59,142 nt of DNA from Rhodospirillales bacterium (GCA_009885795.1 VFKA01000042.1:1-59142), one strand, 5' to 3'; numbered from the stretch's first letter, positions 19,846 through 28,625 are shown. Notes: generated by a model not told the origin, from the sequence alone. Made by a program: numbers and translations.

Positions 19846-20613
19846 ATGAATGCCATCGCCCGCCGCCGATTGCTGACCGGCCTTGCCGCCGCGCCGCTTG
19901 CAGCGATCCTCGCCGACCCGCGCCGCAAAGCCGCCGCCGCGGCGGCCGTGGAGGACGTCACCATCGCCACCGAGGGCGGGCAACGGACGACGGGCGCGCT
20001 CGCACCGCTTCCCGCGGCGCCGGCCGGCACGGTGCTGCTGATCCACGAATGGTGGGGCCTCAACGACTCGATCAAGACGATGGCCGTGGAATTCGCCAAG
20101 GAGGGGTACGTGGCACTGGCGGTCGACCTCTATGGCGGCAAGGTGGGGACCGACCCCGCTGGCGCCGAGGCCTTGATGAAGGGCGTGGATGCCGCCGCCG
20201 CCACGGATGTCCTGGTCTCATGGGCCGATTGGCTGCGCGGGCACGGGAGCGGCAACGGCAAGGTCGGCACGGTCGGATGGTGCTTCGGCGGCGGCTGGTC
20301 GTTGAATGCCTCGATCGCGGCGCCGGTCGATGCGACCGTGATTTACTACGGCCGGGTCGAGCAGCCGGCGGCGGAGCTGGCGAAGCTGAAGGGTCCGGTA
20401 CTCGGCCACTTCGCCACCCAGGATGAGTGGATCAACAAGGCGATGGTTGGTGGCTTCGAGGCCGCGATGGGCGAGGCCGGCCGGTCGTTCGAGACGCATT
20501 GGTACGAAGCCAATCATGCCTTCGCCAATCCCTCGAGCGGGCGCTATGACGAGGAGGACGCCAAGCTCTCCTGGTCGCGCACGCTCGACTTCCTGAAAGC
20601 GCATTTGGCCTAA
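19846..20613 (+). CDS. Dienelactone hydrolase family protein, exported
   Basis: An alpha/beta hydrolase of 255 residues. The nucleophile is a cysteine in GWCFGGGWS, the pattern of dienelactone hydrolases. A plausible acid lies in FATQDEW and the histidine in EANHAFANP. The N-terminus RRRLLTGLAAAPLAAIL is a twin-arginine-like signal peptide, suggesting a periplasmic location, unlike classical cytosolic dienelactone hydrolases. It starts 15 bases after queG with GGGAGAA upstream. True substrate unknown. Confidence 0.85.
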   Translation: MNAIARRRLLTGLAAAPLAAILADPRRKAAAAAAVEDVTIATEGGQRTTGALAPLPAAPAGTVLLIHEWWGLNDSIKTMAVEFAKEGYVALAVDLYGGKVGTDPAGAEALMKGVDAAAATDVLVSWADWLRGHGSGNGKVGTVGWCFGGGWSLNASIAAPVDATVIYYGRVEQPAAELAKLKGPVLGHFATQDEWINKAMVGGFEAAMGEAGRSFETHWYEANHAFANPSSGRYDEEDAKLSWSRTLDFLKAHLA

Positions 20614-20647
20614 GCGGATAATTCTTCGGGCGTGGGTGAATTTAATC

Positions 20648-20675
20648 TTGCATTAGGGCGGGCCGTGCCTATGTT
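20648..20675 (+). promoter_or_regulatory. Possible promoter of the glutamine amidotransferase gene
   Basis: TTGCAT at 20648-20653 and TATGTT at 20670-20675, spacer 16, about 55 bases before the ATG at 20732. It lies in a locally AT-rich stretch after the hydrolase gene. Weak match. Confidence 0.3.
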
Positions 20676-20731
20676 CCCGCCTCGAAGACGCATGCGCGGA
20701 AGAGTAGCGCTCGCGCTTGGGAGTCCGGTCG

Positions 20732-21493
20732 ATGCCCATCCTCGTGATCGAAAACGACCGCCAGACTCCGGCGGGGATCGTCGGCCAGGCATTGGCGGCC
20801 GGCGGCGCCGAACTCATGACGCTCCGCCCCCATGAGTGCGAGGCGATGCCGGAAAGCGATTCCGGTTTCGAGGGGCTGGTGATCCTTGGCGGCCCGCAGC
20901 ATGCCGGCGACGAGGTAGGGTTTCCCGCCTTCGCCGCGCTCCTGCCGCTCATTCGCGCGTTCCACAAGGAGGCGAAGCCCGTGATGGGCGTGTGCCTCGG
21001 CGCCCAGCTCATCGCGCGGGCCTTCGGCGAGCGCGTCTATCCCTTCGGCGGCATGGAGATGGGGTATCTGCCGGTCCGCCTCACCGCCGATGGCCGCCGC
21101 GACCCGCTGCTGCGTGGCCTCAACCCCGAGCATCGCATCATGCAGCTGCACGAGGACACCTTCGATCTGCCGCGCGGCGCCAAGCTGCTGATGACGAACG
21201 GGACATGCGTAAACCAGGCGTTGCGCGTCGGCGCCACCACCTACGGGTTCCAGTTTCACCTGGAAGTCACCGCCAAGGACGCCAAGGACTTCGCCTCGGA
21301 TTGCTGGTCGGCGGTCCATCGCCACTTCGGCGACCGCGCCGCAGCGGTGGCCGAGGACCTGGTGCGCCAGGTGGACGCCCACCACGAGGAAGGCGCCGCC
21401 TTCTGCCGCGCGGTGACCGAACGCTGGCTCGGCCTCGTCGCCGAGCGGCGCGCCTTCGTCGAACAACCGCGCCGCCGCCGGGTATTTCGGTGA
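20732..21493 (+). CDS. Class I glutamine amidotransferase-like protein (GMP synthase-like domain)
   Basis: A 253-residue stand-alone class I glutamine amidotransferase. The nucleophile lies in GVCLGAQLIA, the oxyanion GG in VILGGPQHAG, and the His-Glu pair in FQFHLEV. Such proteins hydrolyse glutamine or act on amides or peptides; no synthetase partner lies next to it. Starts at ATG 20732 with GGAG upstream. The last codons (RRRRVFR) are odd: the natural end appears to have been replaced by repeat sequence, and a second copy of the gene end (AERRAFLETPRRRRRRA) is found 258 bases further on. The C-terminus is therefore probably altered. Confidence 0.85.
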   Translation: MPILVIENDRQTPAGIVGQALAAGGAELMTLRPHECEAMPESDSGFEGLVILGGPQHAGDEVGFPAFAALLPLIRAFHKEAKPVMGVCLGAQLIARAFGERVYPFGGMEMGYLPVRLTADGRRDPLLRGLNPEHRIMQLHEDTFDLPRGAKLLMTNGTCVNQALRVGATTYGFQFHLEVTAKDAKDFASDCWSAVHRHFGDRAAAVAEDLVRQVDAHHEEGAAFCRAVTERWLGLVAERRAFVEQPRRRRVFR

Positions 21494-21671
21494 CAGTGCA
21501 CTAAATTGTATTTCGTATTTCGGTATTTCGGTGACAGGTATTTCGGTGACAGTGCACTAAATTAATGTGACCTGTTCCAGTAGCGCGAGAAGGGTCTCGT
21601 CGCCCAATGGACGGCTGACACTTTCGGCAGCGTGCAGCCGCGCCCTATTAAGTGCACTGTCACCGAAATAC
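21482..21671. mobile_element. REP-like palindromic element with transposase remnant
   Basis: Two identical 26-base direct copies starting GTATTTCGGTGACAGTGCAC lie at 21482-21507 and 21538-21563, with a shorter copy at 21523-21537. The inverted form (AGTGCACTGTCACCGAAATAC) lies at 21651-21671. They enclose a short minus-strand open frame resembling the tail of a REP-associated transposase. The element separates two copies of the amidotransferase 3' end. I read it as a decayed REP/RAYT insertion or miniature derivative. Confidence 0.6.
21557..21650 (-). pseudogene. C-terminal remnant of a REP-associated (Y1-type) transposase
   Basis: The minus-strand frame reads RARLHAAESVSRPLGDETLL and ends EQVTLI then TAG at 21557-21559. 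The RPLGDE-FLALLE pattern is typical of the C-terminal tail of RAYT proteins. No catalytic HUH domain is present, so it cannot be active. The assignment is from memory of the family and needs a database search. Confidence 0.4.
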
Positions 21672-21680
21672 ACCGAAATA

Positions 21681-21751
21681 GCTGGCTCGGCCTCGTCGCC
21701 GAGCGGCGCGCCTTTCTCGAAACTCCGCGCCGCCGCCGCCGCCGCGCCTAA
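21681..21751 (+). pseudogene. Duplicated 3' end of the glutamine amidotransferase gene
   Basis: Bases 21681-21738 repeat 21423-21480 with several substitutions. The frame SWLGLVAERRAFLETP then an Arg run ends at TAA 21749-21751. It looks like the original gene end, now cut off from the gene body by the repeat element, or the rest of a lost tandem copy. Confidence 0.65.
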
Positions 21752-23046
21752 AGCTCGTCGACCGGTTCCAGCCTGAAGCTGTCGGCGGCGAGATCCAGGA
21801 ACGTGTAGCGATCGCGGATGTCGCGCGCCTGGCGGATCGCGCGGTCGTAGAACGTCCGCGGCCAACCCAAATCCTCGGGCGCGGTCGGGGCTCCGGCGCG
21901 GCGCAACACGTCGGCCAGGAAACGCGACGGTCGAGTGACGCTTGCGATCATCCCTCGAATGCGGTCCCAGGAAGCGGCGATGCGCTCGTTGGCCGCACCG
22001 GCGCCGGCCTCGTCGAGGCGCTTCCTCGCGAACTCGGCCCAGCAGGAGCGGCCCATATCCTCGCCGTAGCGGGCCACGAAGGCCGCCTCGTCGTCGGTGT
22101 TTGCCCGCAATTCGGGCGGCGGTCCCTCGAGCAGCCGCTCCTGCAGACGCGCCATGGTCAAGGTGGTGACGCCGATCTGCTCGCCATGGAAGGAGTCGGG
22201 CCAGCCATGATCGCCGAACATGTCGGCGTAGTGACTGATGAGATGCTCGCCCTGGCTCGCCGGCTGGCTGTGGCCGCAGATCGCGGTGCCGAATCCGGAC
22301 AGTATCAAGGTCCGTACCAGGCACGTCATGGCCTCGAGATCGCCCGCCATCAGCGCCTCCGGCTCGGCCAGGAGTTGCGTCTCGTCGGCTTCCAGCAGCA
22401 CGAACGGCATGGTTCGGTAGGGCCGGTCTAGGAGCAGATGCGACAACAGCCAATCCGCTTGCGCGGTGGGCCGGCACAAACTGTCGCCGAGCCCGGAGCG
22501 GATCATCCGCGCCGGCGCCGCCGCCAGAATGCCGAGGTCGAGATAGACGCCGAGGGGGGCTTGCGCCGTCAGCGACTTCTTGTGGCCGTTGACGGTGATG
22601 GCGGCGTTCAATGAGGTGTAGCCGTTCATCGACGGCGCGGTCGCGAACACGACATAGGGTTTGCCGTCGCGCGCGCTCGAATACTTGCAGAGGTCGTTGA
22701 TGGTGCCGGAGCCGACGGCAACCAGCGCATCGGCGCCGGCCGAAGCTTCGCGGATAAGCTCGACAGTGGCGCCATCCGGGTGCGGCCGTCCGGGCAGCAC
22801 GATGCTGGTGATCCGCCCCAGGCTCGCCAGCGCCAGTTCGACACGCGCCCCCAACAGTCCATGCGTGGTCGAATCGCTGACCACCGCCAGATGGCGGCCG
22901 AGCCGCAACGGCGCCAGCAGGTCCGCCTCGCTGCCCCGCAACGATGGCGCGATCACGACCGAGCGCGTGGCCACTTGCAGCGCGGCGCCGCCATCGGGGT
23001 CCGGCAGCGTTCCCGCGATCAGCCTGGCGATCGTGTCCTCGCTCAA
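21748..23046 (-). CDS. sn-glycerol-1-phosphate dehydrogenase-like enzyme (EgsA/AraM family)
   Basis: A 432-residue NAD(P)- and metal-dependent dehydrogenase of the iron-alcohol / glycerol-1-phosphate dehydrogenase fold. The NAD part shows AVGSGTINDLCKYSSA and TAPSMNGYTS; metal-ligand candidates are in GLGDSLCR, GHSQPASQGEH and SFHGEQIG. Family members reduce dihydroxyacetone phosphate to G1P or oxidise it. Here it is the last gene of an operon with an FGGY kinase and an aldolase, so a polyol phosphate may be the real substrate (inference). Translation starts at TTG 23046, overlapping the kinase TGA (TTGA). Confidence 0.8.
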   Translation of the reverse strand: MSEDTIARLIAGTLPDPDGGAALQVATRSVVIAPSLRGSEADLLAPLRLGRHLAVVSDSTTHGLLGARVELALASLGRITSIVLPGRPHPDGATVELIREASAGADALVAVGSGTINDLCKYSSARDGKPYVVFATAPSMNGYTSLNAAITVNGHKKSLTAQAPLGVYLDLGILAAAPARMIRSGLGDSLCRPTAQADWLLSHLLLDRPYRTMPFVLLEADETQLLAEPEALMAGDLEAMTCLVRTLILSGFGTAICGHSQPASQGEHLISHYADMFGDHGWPDSFHGEQIGVTTLTMARLQERLLEGPPPELRANTDDEAAFVARYGEDMGRSCWAEFARKRLDEAGAGAANERIAASWDRIRGMIASVTRPSRFLADVLRRAGAPTAPEDLGWPRTFYDRAIRQARDIRDRYTFLDLAADSFRLEPVDEL

Positions 23047-24539
23047 CGCGCGCCGGCCTCCCGTCCGAACGGAATCGCCACGACCGCGGGAGCGGCCATC
23101 GGCTTTAGCGAAGCGAAGAGCCGGCGGTACTTTCCGTAGGCCTCGTCATACGCATTTCTGTTAGCCGCCACCGGCGCCAGCGGCGCTACCGGTTCCCGGA
23201 CCAGCCGCGCCGCCGATGGCAAGTCCTCGATGAAACCCGCCGCCACCGCGGCCAGCACGGCGGCGCCGACCGGCGAGGTATCGACGCGGGCCGGTACCAG
23301 CGCCGGCAATCCCATGATATCGGCGCGTATCTGTGCCCACAGCCGGCTGCGCGCGCCGCCGCCCAGCAGCAGCAGATTTCGGCTCTCGGCCCCCATATCC
23401 CGCAATCGATCGGCGACGTCGCGCATGGCGAAAGCGCAGCCCTCGAGTAGTGCCCGCGCCAGATGCGGCCGGCCATGCGACGGCGTCAGCCCATAGAAGC
23501 ACCCGCGCAGATCCGCGTTCCACTCCGGCGCCATCGCGCCGGTGAGAGCCGGCAGGAAGGTGACGCCCTCGGCGCCCGGCGGCGCGGTCGCCGCTTGCGT
23601 GTCGAGCGAGCCGAACCCGTCGATGCCCAACACTTCGCATAGCCACGCCACCGCGCCGCCCGACAACCAGCCCGGATTCTCCAGAAAGTAGGCGCCGCCC
23701 GGATAGGCGTGCGTTTCGACGAGACCGGACTCATCGACAACCAGGCGCGCATGCACGGTGCCGACCACCTCGCCGGTGCCGAGTAAGACCGCGAGGCTTC
23801 CGGGTTCCAGCAGCCCGGCCCCGAGCGGTGTCGAGAAATCGTCGCCGGTGCCGACGGCCACGGGAATGCCGGAAGGCAATCCCGTGAGCTCGGCGCCCCG
23901 GGGCGACAGCGGTCCGGCGCAAGCCTCGGCCTCGGCCAGCGCCGGCAATTCGGCGCCATCGATCTCGAAGCAGTCGAGCAGCGCCGGGTCGAATCCTCGC
24001 CGGTCGATGGCATAGACCATGGTCGTGGAGGCAAGCGCGTGATCCATCACCGCCCGGCCGGTCAGGCGCTCCACCATGTAAGACACCGGCTGATGAAAGC
24101 GCGCGGCCCCGGCGGCGCGCGCGTCGTGACGCTTCAGCCAGCGGATCTTCGCCGCCATGTGGCCGGCATCCAGCACGATGCCGGCACGCGACCGGATGAG
24201 CGCGGCCGGTACGTCCGCGATCTCCTGTCGGGCCCGGCGGTCCATCCAGACGAGGCAGGGGGTGAGCGCATTGCCCTCGGCATCGGCCGCCAGGCAGCCA
24301 TCGAGCTGGCCGCAGACACCGACCGCCGCGATATCGCGCGCGGCGACTCCGGCCCGGCCCAGCGCCAGCGCGATCGTGGCCCCTAGTGCCTGTTCCCACG
24401 AAGCGGGATCCTGCTCCGCCCACCCCGGCCGCGGGAAATTCACCCGATAGGGCGCCGCCGCCTCGCCGCGAACCTTTAGCGCGCGGTCGGCGACCGCGAC
24501 CTTCAGGCTTTGCGTCCCTATATCGATGCCGACGATCAT
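23043..24539 (-). CDS. FGGY-family carbohydrate kinase (xylulokinase-like)
   Basis: An ATP-dependent sugar or polyol kinase of 498 residues. The N-terminal phosphate loop GIDIGTQSLKVAVAD, CGQLDGCL and WMDRRA fit the family. The C-terminal domain has GTGDDFSTPLG, LLGTGEVVGT and LLLGGGARSRLWAQI. The substrate cannot be fixed within FGGY. It lies 11 bases after the aldolase stop and overlaps the downstream dehydrogenase start, so aldolase, kinase and dehydrogenase should be made together. Confidence 0.88.
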   Translation of the reverse strand: MIVGIDIGTQSLKVAVADRALKVRGEAAAPYRVNFPRPGWAEQDPASWEQALGATIALALGRAGVAARDIAAVGVCGQLDGCLAADAEGNALTPCLVWMDRRARQEIADVPAALIRSRAGIVLDAGHMAAKIRWLKRHDARAAGAARFHQPVSYMVERLTGRAVMDHALASTTMVYAIDRRGFDPALLDCFEIDGAELPALAEAEACAGPLSPRGAELTGLPSGIPVAVGTGDDFSTPLGAGLLEPGSLAVLLGTGEVVGTVHARLVVDESGLVETHAYPGGAYFLENPGWLSGGAVAWLCEVLGIDGFGSLDTQAATAPPGAEGVTFLPALTGAMAPEWNADLRGCFYGLTPSHGRPHLARALLEGCAFAMRDVADRLRDMGAESRNLLLLGGGARSRLWAQIRADIMGLPALVPARVDTSPVGAAVLAAVAAGFIEDLPSAARLVREPVAPLAPVAANRNAYDEAYGKYRRLFASLKPMAAPAVVAIPFGREAGAR

Positions 24540-24550
24540 CCTTGGCCCGC

Positions 24551-25213
24551 TCAGCAGCAGCCCGCGGCCTTCGCCGGCTGCGGCTGCCCGTAGGTTTGGA
24601 ATTTTTCCATGACGGCGCGCACCTGCTTGTCGCTAAGGATGTTGGGCTTGCCGACCTGCAGCGCGCGCCAATACTGCGCGGCGAGGGTCTCGACCTCGAC
24701 CGCCAGCCACATCGCCCGCTTGAGCGTCGGGCCGACGACGATCATGCCGTGGTTGGCGAGCAGGCAGGCGTTGCGGCCTTGGAGCGCCTTCAACGCCGCG
24801 TCGGCAAGCTCCTGCGTGCCGTAGGCGATGTAGGGAACGCAGCGGATGTTGCTGCCGCCGGCCGCCGCGATCATGTAATGCACCGCTGGAATTTCCATCC
24901 CCAGGCATGAGAGCGTGGTCGCGAACATCGAATGGGTATGAACGACCGCGCCGACCTCCGGCCGCGTGCCCATGATGCTGGTATGAAACCGCCATTCGCT
25001 GGATTGTTTCAGGCGCCCGACACTGGTGCCATCGGTCTTCATCAACACGATATCCGCCGCCTTCATCTCGTCATAGGCGAGGCCCGAGGGCGTGATCAGG
25101 AAGCCCTCGGCCACGCGCGCGCTGATGTTGCCGGACGTGCCCTGGTTGATGCCCCGGCGGTTCATGTCCTGGCAGGCGGCGACGATCTCGCGCCGCAAGG
25201 CCGGGTACTTCAT
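24551..25213 (-). CDS. Class II aldolase/adducin family protein (fuculose-phosphate aldolase-like)
   Basis: A 220-residue zinc aldolase of the FucA/AraD/RhaD group. Motifs are NQGTSGNISAR (phosphate binding), ITPSGLAYDEM, the zinc histidines in VVHTHSMFAT and the third histidine in LLANHGMIVVG. Such enzymes cleave ketose 1-phosphates to dihydroxyacetone phosphate and an aldehyde, or epimerise ribulose 5-phosphate. The ATG (25213) overlaps the TGA of the upstream DeoR regulator. The C-terminal CC is unremarkable. Confidence 0.9.
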   Translation of the reverse strand: MKYPALRREIVAACQDMNRRGINQGTSGNISARVAEGFLITPSGLAYDEMKAADIVLMKTDGTSVGRLKQSSEWRFHTSIMGTRPEVGAVVHTHSMFATTLSCLGMEIPAVHYMIAAAGGSNIRCVPYIAYGTQELADAALKALQGRNACLLANHGMIVVGPTLKRAMWLAVEVETLAAQYWRALQVGKPNILSDKQVRAVMEKFQTYGQPQPAKAAGCC

Positions 25214-25992
25214 GTCGATCCTCCATCGCTTACCAAGAGTTCGAGGGGCAGCGCGGCGAGCGCCGCGATCATGGCGGCGCCCGGCTGGCGGTCGGTGACC
25301 AGATGGGTGACTTTCTCGAAATTGTCGACGCGCACCGGCGCGTATCGATTGAACTTGCCGTGGTCGGCGACCACGACCGCGGTTCGGGCCGAGCGCAGCA
25401 TCAGGCCGTACAACTCGCCCTCCTCGCGCGTGTAATCCATCAGCCAGCCGGAAGGCGAGATGGCGCCGGCGCCCACGAACGCGAAATCGGCGAAGTAATG
25501 GGTCAGCATGGACGTGGCATCGCGGCCGAGCGTGGCGCCGTTGGTGGCCTGCAGCTCGCCGCCCAGCATGTAGACGCGGTTCCGGTTACGGCCGGCCAGC
25601 TTGCCGCAGTTGACGATGCTGTTGGTGAAGACCGTGAGCCCATGGCGCTGAAGCAGGGCGTCGGCCACGTTCTGGACCGTGCTGCCGCTCGCCAGAATGA
25701 CGGAGGCGCCATCGGGCACCAGGCTGGCGGCCAGCCGGCCGATCGCCCGCTTGCCTTGCGCGTTGATCACCTCGCGCACCGCGATCTCGGGCTCGCCGCG
25801 TTCGAGCGACAGCGCGCCGCCATGGGCCTTTCGGAGCACGTTGCGATCGGCCAACAGCACCAGGTCGCGCCGGATGGTCTCGCGCGACACCTTCAACTTG
25901 CGTTGGATTTCCGTGATCGACAGCGAGCCGCGCTGATTGACCATGGAAAGAATCAGGCCCTGCCGCTGTTCCGCCAACACGTTCCTTGACAC
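25210..25992 (-). CDS. DeoR-family transcriptional regulator
   Basis: A DeoR/GlpR-type repressor of about 261 residues: N-terminal HTH (NQRGSLSITEIQRKLKVSRE, TIRRDL) and a C-terminal sugar-phosphate-sensing domain (LASGSTVQNVADAL, GGELQATNGATLG, FVGAGAI, DHGKF). It probably senses a phosphorylated intermediate made by the kinase downstream. The open frame could start at ATG 26025, but that codon lies in the likely operator and lacks a Shine-Dalgarno; GTG 25992 has GGGAAAG upstream and begins just before the family's usual start. It heads the regulator-aldolase-kinase-dehydrogenase operon, divergent from the ABC importer. Confidence 0.88.
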   Translation of the reverse strand: MSRNVLAEQRQGLILSMVNQRGSLSITEIQRKLKVSRETIRRDLVLLADRNVLRKAHGGALSLERGEPEIAVREVINAQGKRAIGRLAASLVPDGASVILASGSTVQNVADALLQRHGLTVFTNSIVNCGKLAGRNRNRVYMLGGELQATNGATLGRDATSMLTHYFADFAFVGAGAISPSGWLMDYTREEGELYGLMLRSARTAVVVADHGKFNRYAPVRVDNFEKVTHLVTDRQPGAAMIAALAALPLELLVSDGGST

Positions 25993-26025
25993 TCCAGCCG
26001 CTTTCCCAGGGGGGTTTACCACCAT

Positions 26026-26055
26026 ATTGCAATTTGTGCAATTGTGTTGTATTTT
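26026..26055 (+). promoter_or_regulatory. Divergent control region: inverted repeat overlapping an importer promoter
   Basis: An inverted repeat ATTGCA-N5-TGCAAT lies at 26026-26042 in the AT-rich gap between the DeoR gene and the importer. TTGCAA (26028-26033) and TATTTT (26050-26055), spacer 16, could form the importer promoter, overlapping the repeat. This is the natural operator candidate for the adjacent DeoR protein. Confidence 0.45.
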
Positions 26056-26097
26056 TTGGAGACAGTTGGAACCGCGAAACCTGGGGAGGCAACGGTC

Positions 26098-27297
26098 ATG
26101 TCGAACAAACGGAATGAAAGTGGGCGGAAGCTGGCGCGCGCCCTGCGCCTGTCGCGTCGCGCTTTGTTGGGGAGCGCCGCGGCGATCGCCGGATTGGCCG
26201 TCGCGCGCAAGGCACCCTTCATCGGCAACGCCGAGGCGGCGACGCCGACGCTCCGGCTCCTGATGTGGCAACCCTATGCGATCAAGGAGACGGTCGACGC
26301 GTTCGAGGGAAGCTTCAAGGCGAAGTTCTCGCCGACCTTCTTCGACGGCAATTCCGAGGCCTTCAACAAGATGAAGGTCGGCGGCACCAAGGATTTCGAC
26401 ATCGTCCAGGGCGACGGTTTCTGGCCGCGCCTCTATTTCCGCCAGGGCCTGACGCAAGGTGTCGATTTCGCCAAGATTCCAAACATGGCCGGCGTGTTCC
26501 AGGATTTCCTGCCGCCGAATTTCCCGTTGTTGGCCGACGAGACGGGCGCCACCAACGTGGCGGCGCCGAACTGCTGGGGCGGCTATGGCATCACCGTCAA
26601 CAAGGCGCGGATCCCGGATTCCGACATCGGCTCGATCTCGCTGCTCCTGAACGAGAAGTACAAGGGCCACATCTCCACGAATGCGCGCTTCGAGGAAAAC
26701 ATCGCGCTGATGGGTATCCTGGCGGCCACCAATCTCGGCACCGTCGGGGCCGAGCGGCCGGACGGCAAGCCGTTCAATCCCTACAACCTGACCGACGCCG
26801 AATTGGACGAAACCAAGCGCCTGCTGATCGCGCAAAAGAAGCTCTTGCTCACGCGCTATCAGGACTACGACGCGCTCGACCGCTTGATGCGCGGCGGCTC
26901 GGTCTGGGCGGCGCCGGAGTTCTCGGAGACCTACCGGCACTTGATCGTGCTGCGGCGCGAAGGCAAGCTCGACTTCGACGTCGGGCACGTGCTGAGGCCC
27001 AAGGAAGGCGGGCTCGGCTGGGTCGATACCTGGATGATCAGCGCCGATGCGGATTCCGAGCGCGTCGAGCTCGCCCATCACTGGATGAACGAATTCTTGC
27101 GCAAGGACAATTATGTGCGCGTCGTGCGCTCGACCGGCTATGGCGGCACCGTCGACGTGCGCGATCTGATGACCGCCGACGAAATCGAGCTCTATTTCCA
27201 GAATCGAAGCGCCGAGGCGAGCCAGCTGCACATGTTCGATCAGCCGTCCTCGCCCGAGAAGTGGGAGCGGATTTGGTCCGACGTCGAAGCCTCGTGA
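26098..27297 (+). CDS. PotD-type ABC transporter substrate-binding protein (Tat signal)
   Basis: A periplasmic solute-binding protein of 399 residues in the spermidine/putrescine-type group. The N-terminus RLSRRALLGSAAAIAGLAVA is a twin-arginine signal, with cleavage probably after NAEAA. The mature part starts TPTLRLLMWQPY, with WGGYGITVNKARIPD and the typical GGSVWAAPEFSE and LGWVDTWMIS segments. GGGGAGG stands 8 bases before ATG 26098. The family covers polyamines but also other small solutes; given the sugar-kinase and aldolase operon opposite, a polyol or sugar derivative is plausible (inference). Confidence 0.85.
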   Translation: MSNKRNESGRKLARALRLSRRALLGSAAAIAGLAVARKAPFIGNAEAATPTLRLLMWQPYAIKETVDAFEGSFKAKFSPTFFDGNSEAFNKMKVGGTKDFDIVQGDGFWPRLYFRQGLTQGVDFAKIPNMAGVFQDFLPPNFPLLADETGATNVAAPNCWGGYGITVNKARIPDSDIGSISLLLNEKYKGHISTNARFEENIALMGILAATNLGTVGAERPDGKPFNPYNLTDAELDETKRLLIAQKKLLLTRYQDYDALDRLMRGGSVWAAPEFSETYRHLIVLRREGKLDFDVGHVLRPKEGGLGWVDTWMISADADSERVELAHHWMNEFLRKDNYVRVVRSTGYGGTVDVRDLMTADEIELYFQNRSAEASQLHMFDQPSSPEKWERIWSDVEAS

Positions 27298-27373
27298 CGC
27301 CATGGGCGCCGCCGGCGCGAGGCCGGCGCCCGCTCCCCATCGGCGAGCGGGGCTAGTACCCGGAATCGCCGAT

Positions 27374-27462
27374 GCGTGACACGGGCCTCGTCCTTCGACA
27401 GGCTCAGGATGAGGCCCTCATGCTGAGCCTGTCGAAGCATGAGGAACGCAGGCACGTGTCAG
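27374..27462. repeat. Palindromic repeat, CTTCGACAGG family copy 1
   Basis: A 15-base perfect inverted repeat CTTCGACAGGCTCAG at 27393-27407 pairs with 27423-27437; the centre (ATGAGG/CCTCAT) also pairs. Flanking TGACACG and CGTGTCA (27377-27383, 27454-27460) extend it. It lies between the binding-protein and ATPase genes of the importer and could protect or terminate the upstream message. Confidence 0.75.
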
Positions 27463-27486
27463 CAATTTGTGAAAGCGGGTACTAGC

Positions 27487-28569
27487 GTGCCGGACGCGGT
27501 TCTAAAGCTGCAAGCGATCGTCAAGCGCTTCGGCACGGTCACCGCGGTCGATCGCATCGATCTTACGATCGAGCGCGGTGAATTCTTCGCGCTGCTGGGG
27601 CCGAGCGGCTCGGGCAAGACGACCATGCTGCGCATCATCGCCGGCCTCGAACGGCCGGACGAAGGCGGCGTCTTCATCGGCGATCGCGACGTAACCGCGC
27701 TGCCGCCCTATGCGCGCCACGTCGGCATGGTGTTCCAGAACTTCTTGCTGTTCCCGCACAAGACCGCGGCGGAGAACATCGTGTTCCCCTTGCGCATGCA
27801 GCGCCTGGGGCGGGCCGAGCGCGACGAGCGTCTTGCCTGGGCGATGTCGCTGATGCGCCTTGGCGGCCTCGAAGACCGCTATCCCAACGAACTTTCCGGC
27901 GGCCAGCAGCAGCGCGTGGCGCTGGCGCGCGGCCTGATTTCGCGGCCCGCCCTGCTGCTGCTCGACGAGCCGCTCGCCAATCTCGACCGCGAACTGCGCT
28001 CCGAGATGGAGGTGGAGATTCGCCGCTACCAAAAGGAATTGGAGCTCCCCTTCATCTACGTCACGCACAATCAGGAGGAGGCGCTGACCATGAGCGACCG
28101 CATCGCGGTCATGCACAATGGCGCCTTCGAACAGATCGGGGCCAAGACCGAGATCTATACCAACCCGGCCACCGCCTTCGTGGCCGGGTTCGTCGGTCAT
28201 TCGAATCGCTTCGAGGGCAAGCTCGTCGAAATCTCCGGCGGCCTGGCGCGCATGGCGTGGCAAGGGGACGCCATGCTGGTCCCCGTGCCGCGCGATCCCC
28301 GTCCCGGCGGCGCGATCCTGTTCGCGATCAAGTTCGAGGATCTCGAGATCGCCCGTGCGCCCGATGGCGTCGACCGGACCGGCCGCAACCGTCTCGCCGG
28401 GACGCTGCGCGATGTCATCTTCAAGGGCCAGACCGCCAACTACATCGTGGCGCTCGGCGACGGGTCCGAGATCACAATCAGCAGCGCGCCGCGCGGCCTC
28501 GACCTGCGGATGAGCGAGCCGGTGATCGTACACTGGCCGGTCGCCCGCGGAGCGACCTTTCATGTGTAG
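27487..28569 (+). CDS. PotA-type ABC transporter ATP-binding protein
   Basis: The importer ATPase, 360 residues. It has Walker [11 protein letters not shown]-loop [12 protein letters not shown], signature [16 protein letters not shown], Walker [13 protein letters not shown] and the H-loop YVTHNQEEA, then a C-terminal TOBE-like regulatory domain from about residue 245. The frame opens at ATG 27439, but that codon is inside a palindromic repeat. GTG 27487 (VPDAVLKLQ) is the more natural start, though its Shine-Dalgarno is weak. Confidence 0.88.
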   Translation: MPDAVLKLQAIVKRFGTVTAVDRIDLTIERGEFFALLGPSGSGKTTMLRIIAGLERPDEGGVFIGDRDVTALPPYARHVGMVFQNFLLFPHKTAAENIVFPLRMQRLGRAERDERLAWAMSLMRLGGLEDRYPNELSGGQQQRVALARGLISRPALLLLDEPLANLDRELRSEMEVEIRRYQKELELPFIYVTHNQEEALTMSDRIAVMHNGAFEQIGAKTEIYTNPATAFVAGFVGHSNRFEGKLVEISGGLARMAWQGDAMLVPVPRDPRPGGAILFAIKFEDLEIARAPDGVDRTGRNRLAGTLRDVIFKGQTANYIVALGDGSEITISSAPRGLDLRMSEPVIVHWPVARGATFHV

Positions 28570-28577
28570 CGGGGCGA

Positions 28578-28625
28578 CATCCTTCGAGACGGCCGCTTCG
28601 CGGCCTCCTCAGGATGAGGTCGTTG
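28578..28625. repeat. Hairpin repeat between ATPase and permease genes (CTTCGA-related)
   Basis: ATCCTTCGAGACGGCC, then a GGCCGCTTCGCGGCC hairpin, then CTCAGGATGAG. It shares the outer ATCCTTCGA and CAGGATGAG parts with the CTTCGACAGG repeats but has a different centre. It sits in the gap between the importer ATPase and first permease. Confidence 0.5.

Noticed and set aside
21482-21563. CRISPR-like direct repeats
   Set aside because: Only two full copies plus a partial one, with uneven spacing, no further spacers and no cas genes. The inverted copy at 21651 fits a REP/RAYT element better.
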